A program made the translations under genes and the position numbers. From contig JASXTE010000017.1 in NCBI GenBank assembly GCA_030280995.1, positions 17,791,498 to 17,855,497 of the forward strand: a DNA stretch of 64,000 nucleotides, in the 5' to 3' direction. The notes beneath the pieces were generated by a model. That model searched no databases. It saw only the letters and a list, made by a program, of their open reading frames with translations, and was not told the DNA's origin. Positions within the stretch are counted from its first letter, which is position 1, and the number at the start of each line of letters is the position of its first letter. The stretch is from Hemileia vastatrix. Its lineage: Eukaryota; Basidiomycota; Pucciniomycetes; Pucciniales; Zaghouaniaceae. Positions 20,848 to 34,000 of the stretch are shown one piece after another.

Positions 20848-21170
20848 TTCTTAGTCAAAGTCAAGTTGAGTTATTCCTTGCCGCATCTTTCAAGTTGAGT
20901 TGAGTTGTTTCTTGCCGCATCTTTCAAGTCAAGTAGAGTTTTTATTCACGGCTTCATTCAATTTGGGTAGATTTATTCGTCACCTCTTCATTGTAACGGG
21001 TAGAGTTATTCCCTTTACCTTTTCCAGTAATCCATCTTTCAATTTGAGAGAGTTATTTCTTGCAGCTTTGTTCAAGTTGGGTAGAGTTATCCCCCACCTC
21101 TTCATCTTACTGGGTAGAGTTATTCCCTGTGCCTTTTCCACTCATCAAGTTATGTTATTCCACACATCTT
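20848..21170. repeat. Degenerate tandem repeat (GGGTAGAGTTATTCC units)
   Basis: About eight diverged units of 35-50 bp share GTTGAGTTATTCC or GGGTAGAGTTATTCC followed by a C-rich or CTTC stretch. The open frame across it is a by-product of the repeat. Confidence 0.7.
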
Positions 21171-21905
21171 TGCAATCTCCATTATTTCCCAGGTTGATTT
21201 AGTCCCTGAAGCCATTTTATTGCATCAATCATCTCAAAAGTTGACAAAAATAAGTGAAATTTATGATAAAATACAATATATGCACTTATAACAACTCATA
21301 TACACACACATATCCACCTTTTATGAGTCTTATGTACTTAATATTAAGTTGGAGTATGTCAGGGTAATATTAAGAACCTTAAACATCAAGCTACATATTT
21401 TTTAAAATATAATTAAAGCTGTTGTTTTCATTGTTTTATGTGAAAAACAAGAAATGTGCTTTAAATCACCTAAAAGTTGAATATATGCACTATAAATCTT
21501 ATAATTTTAAAAAGGCACCTTGGAAGATCAATTTGTCATATTTAGCACTATTTATTTGGCTAATTAAATGCATAAAAATAACACTTTTCAAATTTGGTGT
21601 TTTTGATGCAAGAAATGGCTTCTGTGTACTGGCCACATACTGCCTGCATTTTTCCCACCACCAGGTCAAAAGTTATATGACTTTCAGTCAAGTGGTTGTT
21701 TAATACCTGTGGTCTAACCTGAGTCAAACCTGTGTTTGAACTTTGGTGGGACAATTTTTCATCATGACACATAGCTCATAGCTGAATCATTAGGACCAAT
21801 TTGAATTCTTCATATAGTGCTTTTTGCATAATTTCCAACAGGAAATAGATCATACTTTGGTGTCTTAAAGGCATATATTGAATTCATAATGGATATTACA
21901 AAGGT
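21171..21905. other. No gene seen
   Basis: AT-rich. A segment of about 45 bp at 21659-21705 (GACTTTCAGTCAAGTGG core) recurs in inverted orientation at 29633-29685. Confidence 0.55.
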
Positions 21906-21907
21906 GA

Positions 21908-22901
21908 TTAATAGGCACCAGATATACTACTTAATGACATTATACAGACAGTATCAGATAAAAAACCACCAAAGCCACTTGGATTGAGAGTTCTTGAAGC
22001 ATGTCCAATAATATCTTTATGAGTAATATTAAAATTTTTAGACCATCTATTGTAGCACCAAAATTTTTTAAATCCTGCTTTTGAGAAAGAATTTTCTATT
22101 TTTTTTTCAATAGCATCATACAATCCAACTAGAATAAATATTTGATCTGCAAACTTCTTTGACTCCCACATTCTTAACACCACTCCAACCTTGTTGCCTT
22201 TTGATAATTTGATCTCAATATTCCCATTCCCTTGATGTTTTGTGTATAGTGAGAAGTATTTACCACCAAGATTAAAGTATTGGAGATCAGTAATTTTAGA
22301 TGGAAGAAATTCTAGAGCACCAGTCAATTTATCTTTTTCAAAAATATTTGAAGAACACTTTTCACCATCAATCTTGTTTAAATAATCCAGCCATAAAACA
22401 TATTCTTCATGAAGTAGTTTAACAGATAATTTTGAAGTCTTTTTTTTTCTATATCAAAAACATCTTTCATTTTGTTTTCAAATTAATTGTCATTCCTCTC
22501 AAGAAGAGATTGAAGCTTCCCTGTCAAGATAAACATTTTCATAAAGGTTTTTTCCATTTCATATAAAATAAAAAATATTAAAGTAAATAATTATGAGGAA
22601 CAAAAAGAATATAGGAGCACATACTTTTTTTATTATTGTGTGAGATAGATCCCAACATTCCATTTATACGCTCATGAGCCCAAGCTGCTGATGATGGTGC
22701 TGGCCCAAATTGTCGCAGAACTTCAGGAAAATGTTGGGCTAAGTGGAAATTAGGCTTGATGTCAATATGTGGCCAAAATTCTTTAAGACATTTCATATAC
22801 TCTTTCAGATGATCTTGAAGAGATACATTTTGTTCTTTATTTATTTCAAGGGAAGTTAAAAGGTTGATTACCAATACCAAAAGGGAAAGACACTTTATCA
22901 A
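21908..22901 (-). pseudogene. CACTA-type transposase-associated protein remnant
   Basis: Two frames with a gap. The upstream one (22901-22578) contains PHIDIKPNFHLAQHFPEVL, FGPAPSSAAWAHERINGML and SISHNNKK, the pattern of the conserved C-terminal region of tnp2-type CACTA proteins in basidiomycetes. The downstream one (22327-21908) carries NGNIEIKLSKGNKVG, FILVGLYDAI and DIIGHASRTLNP, as in the tail of such proteins. The stretch between them (22330-22577) has AT-rich intron-like sequence and stops. The catalytic core was not found, so only the 3' end remains. The family assignment rests on remembered patterns, not on a search. Confidence 0.6.
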
Positions 22902-23530
22902 CTTCTTCTCTCAACATTCAGAATTTTCTATATTCCAAACTGGGAACAAAGAAACCAGATAATAAATTTTTTTAAAACAAGTCATTCTGCTGCCTTGAGA
23001 TTTGTTGAAGTGTCCCCTACATGGTTTTGACCACAGTTTAACCATGAGGTAATGAGTGTATGGCAAATAAAATATTGAACAATCATTGATTCACTAGGCC
23101 TTAGAATAAAAACAGAATTTAAATCATTTGGGTTCACAGCTGATCCCAATTTCATTTTAGGTCTAAAATGGGCAGATATTTCCTGTAATATGGACTTTAA
23201 AGAAGATATTTATTAGGTAAAATTCTATCTAATTATGAGTCAGCTTAGCTTAATTGAACTATCTACATCAGAACTAGATTTTTCTTTTTCTGTGCTGGGT
23301 CTAACACCCAAAATATTAGCACTTTTGATGCCCAACCATTTTTAGAGCTTCCTCTACCTTATCCCAGCAAATTTCTTCATAAGATAGTTTTGGCTTGATT
23401 TTTTTTCTCAGTGGTGGTACCACTTTAAAAACTGAACTTTCTTTTCTCTACTTTTACTTGAATCATGAGAAGAAGAGTTTCAGGGGAAAGATTTTATTTT
23501 TGAAAAAAGAAATCCCTTTTGTGTGAATTC
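22902..23530. other. No clear gene; possible upstream remains of the CACTA gene
   Basis: Minus-strand fragments near 22990-23080 read through a few codons (LITSWLNCGQNHVGDTSTN) but are too short to support a call. The remainder is AT-rich. Confidence 0.4.
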
Positions 23531-23654
23531 TGCATTTGATTGTGAACCTTTCTATTTCTCTGTATTTTATTTTAGTAGTTTTTTCTGATCTCATGTTGTT
23601 TTCTATTGTTTTGGATAGTATAATTTGTCATATAATCAAGAACCTTCCTGTTGT

Positions 23655-24075
23655 TCCAATTTTCACAATCCAAATATTTTTCTATCTATTTTATTTAACC
23701 CTTCAATTTATCCCACCTGTCCACTTCATCCCCCTTGGCCACATCTGAAAGTCCTTGCACTTTGTGGGGAGAATAAATTCTTTTCTCCAAGCTCTTTCCT
23801 TTTATTTTCTGTTTTATTTTCTTCTTACTCTTATAATTCTAACCACAGAAGCTCATAATTGGGTACCTTATAGTTTTATCACATGCTTTGTTGCAGTTAC
23901 TTTTTTTTGTAAGGTGCACTGTTTCTTATTGACCTGCTTTCATGTATGTTTATTTTTTATTTATATTCAAATATTTTTCTCTCTATTCTCTTTATCCCTT
24001 CCATTTCTCTCTCTTCTCCACTGTTCCCTCCCTTGCTTCATCTGACAGTCATGGGTAGAATAGAGTCCATTTCCA
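23655..24075. repeat. Diverged direct duplication, about 300 bp apart
   Basis: Segments at about 23665-23785 and 23965-24070 share CAAATATTTTTCT, CTATT-C-TTTATCCC, a CATCTGA-AGTC block and a GGGNAGAATA block. It is an old tandem duplication; no gene is evident. Confidence 0.55.
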
Positions 24076-26765
24076 GTTTTACCACCCACTTTGTTGTAGT
24101 TAGTTGTTTTTGTAGGATTCACAGTTGCTAAATGACCTTTCTTTAGCCTTCTTTTGTTCTAAATCCTCTTAATAAATTTTTTATAGGATGGTAAGGTCTG
24201 ATAGTTAATAAGGAATAAGGGGAGATAGAAGATAAATGATTTTTTTGATTGAATATATCTTGTACAGGACAGCCCATATAAATTGATGTGTTATAGTCAG
24301 GAAGAAGAATAATTATGTTGAAGAGTGATTCAAGTGACTGGGAGATAGTGTCTAGAAAATGAGAAAGATAGAAAATCAAAATATTAATTAGCAGCTGACA
24401 GTTGGTATCCTCTTGGAGTAATAATTTAGCCTCAAACCATATATAAGGGTGAATAATGTACCATAAGCCAACCCCCAACAGGAACAACTAAAAATTTATA
24501 TTCTGGTGGGCCATGTAGGTCATAGAGAATTTTGAAATTAATGTGGAAATTTTTATCAAAGTTAATATTAGGTGAATTTTCCCTATCCCTGATATTATGT
24601 TTTTTATGAGAGAGATAAAGTGAAAAAGGTTGCTCTACCAAGCCTGGGGATTGGCTGAAGTCATATATGTGAGATTGAAGTAAGCCAATTTGGATGAGAG
24701 AAGTAGTATAAGATTATGCAATACTAAAAAGAAATAAAGTTTGAGAGGGAAGAAGATAATGCAGGAGGAAATCAATATTTATACAAGACAAGAAATATTT
24801 CTTGGCCATGTAAGTCACATTATATAAATAATGACTGGATTTACCATGATAAGTAAAACTGTTTAAAACTCTGTAAGTTAAGATAAACCACCAGAAATTA
24901 TTTCAGCAATATATATTGCCCAAATTAAATTTTGTCCATATATTAAAACTACAAGATATCCATGTTAACAACTGAAAATTTGAAAAATTAATGAATTTTT
25001 GATTCATGTATAATTGTAAATCCACTTTTCAACAATATGAATAAACCTTTTCTAAAAAAATAAAATCATGGTTTGAGAAAAATTATAACACTAGAAACAA
25101 ATTAATCTTCTGCTGTTACAAGAAAAGAGACCAGCTTTCTGACTAAAGAAATCTGCTTATGGGCAAAGAAATACATCCAATTATAGTTCCATGCTACTGA
25201 TAACCTGTATGGTCACAAATAGAAAGGGCACTGAGGGCCTGAATTATGCCCTTAATTTTAATACATATTTTTAAATCCTGCACAAAGTTAAGTTAAAATA
25301 AAAATGGATCCCAACCAAAGTATATAAAAAATATGGTATTTAACATGCCTTGTAAATTTATTTTATGGTTTTTGAAAGTCCATAGCACAGGTTCAACAGC
25401 TTATAGTCAAAAAAGTGTTGGTAAATTTACTAGCTCATGTATATCTAATAAATTAATGTATTTATAATACACAATATTAAATTTAACTTTTCCCCTATAT
25501 TTTTCTCAAGTGCATTTTAAAAATTAAAACCACAATTAAATTCAATGTCTTTGTGTTACAGTAAAAATAACACAGTACAAATAAATATTCAAATTTACAT
25601 ATTTACAAACCAATTCATCAACTAGAAGAGATGTAGATTTGTTCCCTGGGGCGCCCCACCCAGCCCCCCTGCAGACAGACACTGGGCCTTACACAATAAT
25701 TTTCAAGTGCCACTTAGTTAATTAAAATTTTTCACACTTACTTAGCATATTTTTATCATATACTCTGAAGTTTTGCATAAATGGATGTTTTTAAATAAAT
25801 CACTCAATATTTTAACAAATTTTTAACTTGAATTTATCACATCTCACAAACAAGACAAAACTTATTAAATGTAAATGAAGCAAGCTCATAAAAATGGGGA
25901 ATATACTGCATTATATTTGAATAAAAGTTACACCAAATGATCCAAATTTTATTGGAAATTAAATTTTTCTAATAGTGTATTACAACATGAGGAAACATAA
26001 AGCCTCATGTTTGAAACTTTTTACACTCACCCAAATTACTCTACCAATTGAAATATCATTTCCAAATTTTATTGCACACCCTATTATGATAACATGAAAT
26101 GTAATTCCTATTCAAAAGGGAAAATGAGGCAACATGATGTCTTATGATACAAATATGTACCTACATAAACTCAACTTCTGCATGATCACAATTTAATAAT
26201 AGGATCTATCAATTTCAATGATGAGGAAAAAAGATGGGACCTGTTAATTGAAGTGATGAGAAAAAAATATAAAGAGCAGGTGTAGGTACTTTGCATCTGC
26301 AACAGAATTAAACATGGCAACATTTTTCTTAATGAATTGAACATGTAGTAACATAAATGTAGCAGCTGCACTGGAAAATATGTCACCCAGAGCAGCTCAT
26401 TACTTACACTTAAAAACAAAAATTATTTATGTGTATTAAAAAAATTGGGCAATGGAAGAATTAATATTTCCTAATGTTTTGGAATATATTTTGACTTATT
26501 TCAAAAAAAAAAATTTTCACAAAAACATCTGGCAGAATTTTGCTGTACTTTTTCTAATACATGCTCACTCAGATATTCAGAACAAAGGTAGAATTCAAAT
26601 TTTTTTTGGCACATAATAGTACATACAAGAATATTCACCATGTCATGTTGAAATGGGGAAGAACATTGCAAAATGTCATCAGAACATTGTTCCTTTGCAT
26701 ATAGATGATGCAAAATTTTGCCTCATCTTATTCTTTGTGCCAAGTCAAGTGTAAGGGGAATCACA
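24076..26765. other. Long stretch without a recognisable gene
   Basis: AT-rich, short chance frames only. A 45-bp GC-rich island with GGGGCGCCCCACCCAG lies at about 25648-25690. Weak palindromes related to the array that follows occur at about 25985-26025 (ACATGAGG then GCCTCATGT) and at 26690-26730. Confidence 0.55.
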
Positions 26766-26770
26766 TTTTA

Positions 26771-27520
26771 CTACATGTATACATGAGGCAACATGTCGCC
26801 TCATGTATGCATGTAGGTAATACCAGTAATTTCTCGCTCTAAAATAAAAGGAGAGGAAAATAAAAAGTAGAGAAAAATGACAAAATGAAATTGCATACAT
26901 GAGGCCACATTTCGCCTCATGTATTCAATAGCAAGAGTACTGGGACAATTCACTTCTGATCCCTCTCCCTAAACTCTTACTATTGCATACATGAGGCGAA
27001 ATGTTGCCTCATGTATGCAATTACATTCCTTCATCAATATTATACTTTTTTGACTCTCCATGTAATTTTTAGTAAGAAGTAACTTCTATTACCTACATGC
27101 ATACATGAGGCGACAAGTCGCCTCATGTATGCAATTAAAAAGTGCTGTAAAAAGAAATTTTTCAGTATTTGAATCAGAGCTCATGTTATTGCATACATGA
27201 GGCAACATGTCGCCTCATTTATGCAAGAGCAAGTGCATGGAAGATAAAGTTCAGTAGCCTCATTTTTCTGTCCCCCCTGCTATTGCATACATGAGGCAAC
27301 ATGTCGCCCCATGTATGCAATACCATCTTTCACTTTCAATACTATTTTTTCTTTCATTTATGAGTGAGAAATTAAGTGTTTAATCTACATGCGTACATGA
27401 GGCAACATGTTGCCTCATGTATGCAATATGACATTCTTTTTTTATGTATCTTATAGCTTGAGGAAATGAGAAAGGTTCTTACATGCATATATGAGGCAAC
27501 ATGTTGCCTCATGTATGCAT
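26771..27520. repeat. Array of eight regularly spaced palindromes
   Basis: Eight palindromes of 34-46 bp share the half-site GCATACATGAGGC and its complement around ACATGT or a variant. They lie at 26771-26816, 26890-26929, 26982-27021, 27099-27132, 27189-27226, 27281-27322, 27391-27424 and 27483-27520. Centre spacings are about 92-117 bp. The intervening sequences differ strongly, but every third one looks related, giving a higher-order period near 295 bp. No coding sequence. Confidence 0.88.
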
Positions 27521-27522
27521 TT

Positions 27523-28983
27523 TAGCAACAAACACCATGCACAAATTGCAGACGTTCCCAGCGTGATCATCACCTGGGCATTTGCATTGGGTTTGCATAA
27601 AATGTGTGAATGCCACTGCAAAATCCAATGCAAGCACAATACACATTTTTAAACACCACTGATATTTAGAGCATCAGTGCAAATGACGCACTTCCCTCTA
27701 ACCTTGACTCACTGGTAGCTAGTTTTGGTCTGATATGTCAGCAAATAAAATTTCAAATAAACTGGCTTTGCAGAAACCTTTCTGTTCTTGCTCTTGTTCT
27801 CTACTTTCCTAATTAATTTTTTACCTCTAGTTATATTTAATTATAATCATAAAAAGTTGTAAAAAATCCAAAGTTCTCTCATTTTATTGTTCAAAACATT
27901 CTAAATATTTTTAGATTGACCATCTTGGAATCACTCAAATTGGAAAATATATTTCTGCTTGGGAAAAGCTTAAGCATTACGGAAGAGATGAGGTAAACTT
28001 CAATTTACTGATAATTAGCTCCTAAGAATTTTCTGAAGCCTCAAAATTGAGTCCTTAAGTCTTTTGGAAGAGAGCAATAGTGAGGCGGATAAGACATCTC
28101 AAGTGGAAGTTACTGGGGCCAGTTGCATTTCTTATGTCTAGCCCAATAAAATGTTGTGATTTTCTTCAAAGCAGGTTCTGAATATGTCCCGAGATTTAAA
28201 AAGTGGCTTGGGTTGATTCAGCAGTGCTCACATGTGGTGGCTGATTATCATCTATTTTATTCACCAAAAAAAAGAATTAACTTGAACAAGAACAGTGTAA
28301 GTAAAATTAAATGCATAAGTTAAAACAACAATCCTCTGTCCCTTCTCCCTCCCACATTATTGCTCATGTTGCCTCAATAAATACTGGCAGATATCCTAGC
28401 GATTTGCCTCTCACCCAACAGCTCCTATTTGTTTACCACTTTAATTGTCTGTTCATTCACCTCCTCACCTTTCCTAATCTCACTTGTACTTAATATTATT
28501 ATAGTTGTTTCTTCCTTCACTCCCCCAGCTGGGTGGGTTGAATGAAATAAAAAAAGTAGAAATAAAAGAGAATAAATAATTGAAAAATACTTTCAAATTG
28601 AGGGAGCAATTAACTCTGGTAAATTTCCCAATAATCTTCCCCTTGCACAGTAGTACCTTGTCTTTGTGTCCATTTCATTTCCCCACTCCTCTTGTCCTGT
28701 TTCCCCCTCACGCTTTTATACATAGCATATTTTATGCCCTTCTCCTTCATGCCCCAAGTTGGGTGAGATTAAATGAAATAAAAAAAACTGGGGGGGGGGG
28801 AACATTAGATTGATCAATGGGAAAGGAATGCAAGGCGTTCGGACTGACGATCTAAAGAATGGTGGTGTTCACTAATTTGTGTTATGTCTACCTTGGTGTT
28901 CACACATTTCATACAAATCCAATGCAAACCACTGGGTGACAATCACACTGGGAATGTCTGTGATTTGTTGTTGGTGTAAACTA
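27523..28983. mobile_element. Long-terminal-inverted-repeat element, about 1.46 kb
   Basis: The first ~170 bp are an inverted, diverged copy of the last ~150 bp. Shared blocks are TGCA-ACGTTCCCAGCGTGAT against ATCACACTGGGAATGTCTG, AATGTGTGAATGCCAC against TGTTCACACATTTCAT, and CACCACT...TTTAGA...TCAGT against its complement. The interior has no transposase. It holds a ~245-bp diverged direct repeat (CCTTCNNTCCCCCAGCTGGGTG near 28510 and 28745). No clear target duplication was seen, so the ends are approximate. Confidence 0.65.
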
Positions 28984-29700
28984 CCCTGTACATTTTTTAT
29001 TCACAGTCATTTATAAGTCCCAAGTGGCCTTTACTTCACTTGGTTATGTTCCCTCTATAATTACTTTCTGCCTCTTTCAATTGTCCTAGCCTTGAATTCT
29101 TTACAGAGATAATAACTCTTCTACCATCACAAAGTCTACAAGTCATTTTGAAATTTTCAAATTTTTTGCCAGAATTCACTTTTAAAATATGGTATAATTA
29201 AGAAGATTAAATTATTTCATGTAGGAAAACTGTAAATGAGGAAATTCATCTTAACTTTCCTTAACAACAACAGGGTATGAGAGTTTTCAATTTGATTTCA
29301 TTGATTTTTTTCTTGGTAAAGTCTAATATGCTAACCTGCAGAAAGAACATCATGAAAAGGTATTTCATGGGCCTGGCATAAATGGTGTAAGGGTAGTTAG
29401 CATGAAGGACTTCTTTCCAGGAAAAAAAGCTAATATGGCACTGTGGCAGAATTTTCAGAAGTTTCTCAATATCAAATAAGATAGAAATCTTCAACAATAA
29501 GCAGTGCAATATAATTTCTCTAATTTTTTTTGGTACAGTGACACTCAGAGTTTTATTCTGGCTTGTAAGTAATTAAAGCACTGAAATTCCTTCAAAGGTT
29601 AATTCCCATGTTACTTTTAGATACCTGAAAAACCACTTGACTGAAAGTCGTCTAACTTTTGACCTGGTGCACGTGAATAGCTTCATTTTTAGAAAAGTTA
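28984..29700. other. No gene seen
   Basis: AT-rich. The piece at 29625-29690 is shared in inverted orientation with 21659-21705. Confidence 0.55.
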
Positions 29701-29961
29701 CACCATGCAATACAGGGGGCAGACTTGTTAGTAAGTCCGCAACCTTGGACTCAAATTCACCACAGATTGAACACACATTGAGCTATTGAAAAAGGAACCA
29801 TACAATCAAGGATGAACACCACTCAGCATAACAGTTTTAGGTGGGTCTTCAAGTAGAGTTCAATATGAGTTCAGTATAAGTTCAGTCTGAGTTCTATCTG
29901 AGTTCTGTCAGAGTTCAGGTTGGGGACTTGCTAGCAAGTCCACCCCCTATATTGCATAGTG
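29701..29961. mobile_element. 261-bp MITE with CACTA-like ends, copy 1
   Basis: The termini are CACCATGCAATACAGGGGG and, inverted, CACTATGCAATATAGGGGG. The stem continues into GACTTG(C/T)TAG(C/T)AAGTCC. A perfect 3-bp target duplication, TTA, flanks it (29698-29700 and 29962-29964). An internal series of GAGTTCAGT units resembles CACTA subterminal repeats. A second copy of the same length is at 49986-50246. No coding capacity. Confidence 0.85.
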
Positions 29962-29964
29962 TTA

Positions 29965-31040
29965 GATTCTTCAAACTATAACTACCCCACATTATACACT
30001 CAATATGGGGAAACACACAAAAATAGGCCACAGGCACTTATCTAGCATCATAATTTAATTATAAGTGCATTGAGCTCATTATATGCATTAAATTCAATTA
30101 TAATTTCAAGTTTAGAGCCAAAAATTAAATAAAACACTTAAATTTGCCTGAATTAATCAGGGATTTACCCTTGAAAGAACCTGCCAATGACTGCATTTAG
30201 CTACCCCACATCTCACATCCTTATTTGGCTTTCTCAGTGGTTTATCAGTCAATTTTGTTCAATTTTGCATGAGAATTTCACATAGTAATTTGGAATAATT
30301 AGCCCTTTCATTTCAACTTTTAATCCCCCTTAATATTGTTTAATATTTAGTCATATTTTCTCTTTTTTTAGTCTTTGATTTTAAGGTATTACATGCATAT
30401 ACTCTCTTTTTTTCTTATTCTTTTATCTTGATGGATTATCCCTATTACTCCAGGATTTTGGTGGGTGATATTAATATAATTTTTTATTGGTAATTCAAAC
30501 TTTTGATGGAAAGCTGTATTAGCTAGAATGATACATCATTGGCTGTGTATAGGACTGGTAAATTAGGGGGATATATTGGAGAATTATTGGGTATAAAAGG
30601 AGGGGGTTTTTGGTCTTATTTTTTTACATTCTATATCATTAAAATTAAAAAAATATAACCATTAAAATTACAATACACTTCATTAGTACTTTTTAAGTCA
30701 TTGAATAGTTCTTGAACTTTATTTTCAATTTTTTACTAGCTATAAGATTGTAAACCAATTATAAATAGTGAGATTAGAATTACTGAAACCCTTAAATTGA
30801 GTTATATTGTAATGCTTAATGGATTTGTACTACAGTATTCATATAGGAGCATTAAAGTATTATAGACAACTGACTAATCAAGTTATTCACATCTATGTAC
30901 ATGAAATCATCCTTGAAGTTAGAACATGTACAGTGACCAGAAAATAATTTCCACTTGTGTTTTTTCCTCATAAATCCCTAAATATTCACTCTACATAAAT
31001 GATCTTGTTAATTTCTAACTCATATGATGTATAAAGAAAT
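29965..31040. other. No gene seen
   Basis: AT-rich with no supported frame. Confidence 0.6.
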
Positions 31041-34000
31041 TTTTATAATACTAAGCTATAGACAAAATCTGAGTTGGTTTGGTTTTCCTTTCTAAATCTA
31101 ATTTTAAAAAAAAGCACCTTCCACTCTAAAAAAAAAAGTGAAGTCACATATTGTATGTGTGGTTATATTTAAAGAGAAGGAAAAAGTAGAATGATTTAAA
31201 TATCTTTTAAATAAAGAGGTAAATATGTTTATAAACAAGTAATACATCTATTGTCTATATCTATTCTCAGTCACTCCCTCTCTAAATCACTTTATAGAAT
31301 ACTATTTTTACTGCAGAAATAAAATAACTCTACAGTGCTACTTCTGGTATGTACACCTGCTTATGCACAAAAAAATATATCTATGTATCTTTTATCTCTA
31401 ATATGTATTTCTATTCTCTATCTATTAATTCACTCTAATAATTATACATCTATCACTAAAAGAACCTCCTATTTTTTTTAAGAGTGAGTTCTCTTTTATA
31501 TGCCCTGTATGTCTAGAGCCCTTCTCCTATGCTTCCTTTCCCCTACTGGTTCTCCTACACAAGTTCAACACTACTACAAGGATATCAAATAGTAACTAAG
31601 TATCTAAATTATCTAAATACATTTTTTAGAATAAAACCTGGTTCTAATAGCACTAAAAACAATAATTCAAGACTACTATTAGCACCTGATGCTTTGCCTA
31701 TCTGTACATAGCCTATTCTTCTTGAGATTCCTATATTCATAATAAGTGCTGTACCGCCTTCCATACCTATCATAAAGATCTGTGCTTTCCATGAGACTAT
31801 CCACTAATCATAAAACCCTCCACGCTTGGTATGTACCCCTCTCTTTCTTGAGTCTTACTTTTTCTTTTCCTGTTATCAAATACCACATACTAACCTTCTC
31901 TATAAATGCTTGTTCTTTCAGAGTTGCCTTTTCCTACTGGCTTTATCAGCAATGAGTGTATGTAGTCTACATTTAAGAGTGTTCAAATCTACCTAAGTGT
32001 GAAACTACTAACCTCACTTGATGCTGCTACCTAATCCATTCTATTTCTCTAGTGCTTATTGTGGTTTCCTCAAGTACATATCATACTGTTGCCTTATAAT
32101 CTGGTATGCATTTTACTTTCTCTCTTCTCACCACAGCTCGTATATCCATACTGCCCCTAAAAAATGGTGCAATGAAATTTTACTTTTCCTGCACTTTTGA
32201 AGACCCCTTAGCTGTGCTTCTGTAACCATCCTTCTTAGTAACCCCATTGTTCTAATTGATGCAAGCTGAGGAGCTTGCTATGTTACTGAGAGATTTTCAG
32301 CATTCCTACAAGATGTGTACCATAGTCTATCTCTACCTGCAACTTTCCTGAGGTGCTATAAAACCAGGTGCATATCTTGCACTTCTTCATCATTCCTTCA
32401 TGTTCTATTTCTTCTTCTCTTGCTTGTTTCCTTTAACTTCTCTTATCTTCTTGTTATTATGAGTACCAATAAAAACATTGTCCACACAATCTGCCAATTT
32501 TTTGACACTCAAAAAACTATCATTTCCACTACCCCTACCACAAAAACTATCTTTACTGAACCTGAGCATTTTCAGTGCTGTACTGAAAATGGAATGACCC
32601 TGTGTCCCTTTTTAAGAGCTTGCTGTGGTAATGGCTTCATCACAGTAAGTCTTTCCTATTCTCTCCTTCCTAATTAAAAATTAGACACTAACCTATTGTT
32701 TTTCTTTTTCCAGTTGTGAAATTTCTGTTAAAGTTTCAAGAAGAAATGCAGTCACAATGGTCCCCCTGCCATTAATGCTCCCTCCACTGCTACTGTCAAT
32801 CCTAATGCGTCTAATTCCAATCTCATGAGTCAGTTGTCCATTAAGTGCCCTGCTCCCAAAAGAGCAGAGAAAACTCATTGCTTGCCAACAACAAGCACTG
32901 CGTCAAATACAATGCACCATTAACTCTTTTCAGAAGATTCAATCCACACCATAAGTCTTCTCTTTAATTAATACTCTTTTTTTTAATTTTTTGTTTTTTT
33001 CCAAAAAATTTTCTTTCTTTCTCCTAGAATGTACCCAATACTCCTTACTCTGAAATGCCTTTAACTCCTTGCATCAAGATTTTAATCCCAGGTCTAGAAG
33101 AAGATACCTTCTGGACCGTCATTACCAGTGCTGTCTTTTCTCCCGCCACTGAGGATGAGGTTACCTGTCCTGAAAAAGAGGCAACTCCTCATACTAATAG
33201 CTTGGACAATTGGTTTAATACTCCCCCAATTCCAAAGGAAAAATTCAAGGAAGAAGCTCCTTGAATTCATCTTCATTGCCCTCAAGACTGGCAAGTCCTT
33301 CAACAAGTCGTCTCCACGCCTTACTGCTGCATTATCAACAATTTCAATACAGCCTTCAATGCTGTATTTTCTTATCTTTATAAAACTTCTTCCCTCAATG
33401 AGAAAGACGTCTGAAATTAAGTGGCCTTGGTCAAAACCCTAAATTCAACTTATATTACTATTTATAATGATTGGGAGTATGCCTTCCCTGACAGGCACTG
33501 TAGAAAGAGAGTTCTATTATACTAAGTTATAGACAAAATCTAAAATGTTTTGTTTCTCCTTTCTAAAACTAACTAAAAAAAGAAGCATCTGCAACTTTTT
33601 TAAAAAAGACAGTGAAATCACATATTTTAAGTGTGGTTATATGTGTAGAGAAGGAAGGAGTGGAATGATTTAGAGATCATTTAAAGAAATAGATTATAAA
33701 AAAGTAAAATATCTCTTGGCTAGATCTATTCTCAGCCACTTACTCTTTGAAGAACTCTTTAACTAATACTACCCACACTGTAACAATAAAATAACTCTAC
33801 AGTTCTACTTCTGGTATGTATATCCACTATGCACAATATATATATATATTTATATCTATGTATCTTTATCTTTATCTATCAATTTTCTCTAATAATTAAT
33901 TTTTTATAAAAAAATTTCCTTCTCTATTTTTGTTTTTAAGAGTGAGTTCTCTTTTATATGCCCTGTATGTCTAGCACCCTCCTCCTATGCTTCCTTCCCC

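Noticed and set aside
25640..25695. GC-rich island as a promoter or RNA gene
   Set aside because: Only about 45 bp, no structure or gene beside it.
26771..27520. CRISPR-like look of the palindrome array
   Set aside because: The setting is eukaryotic, there are no cas genes, the palindromes vary in length, and the spacers appear related every third unit.
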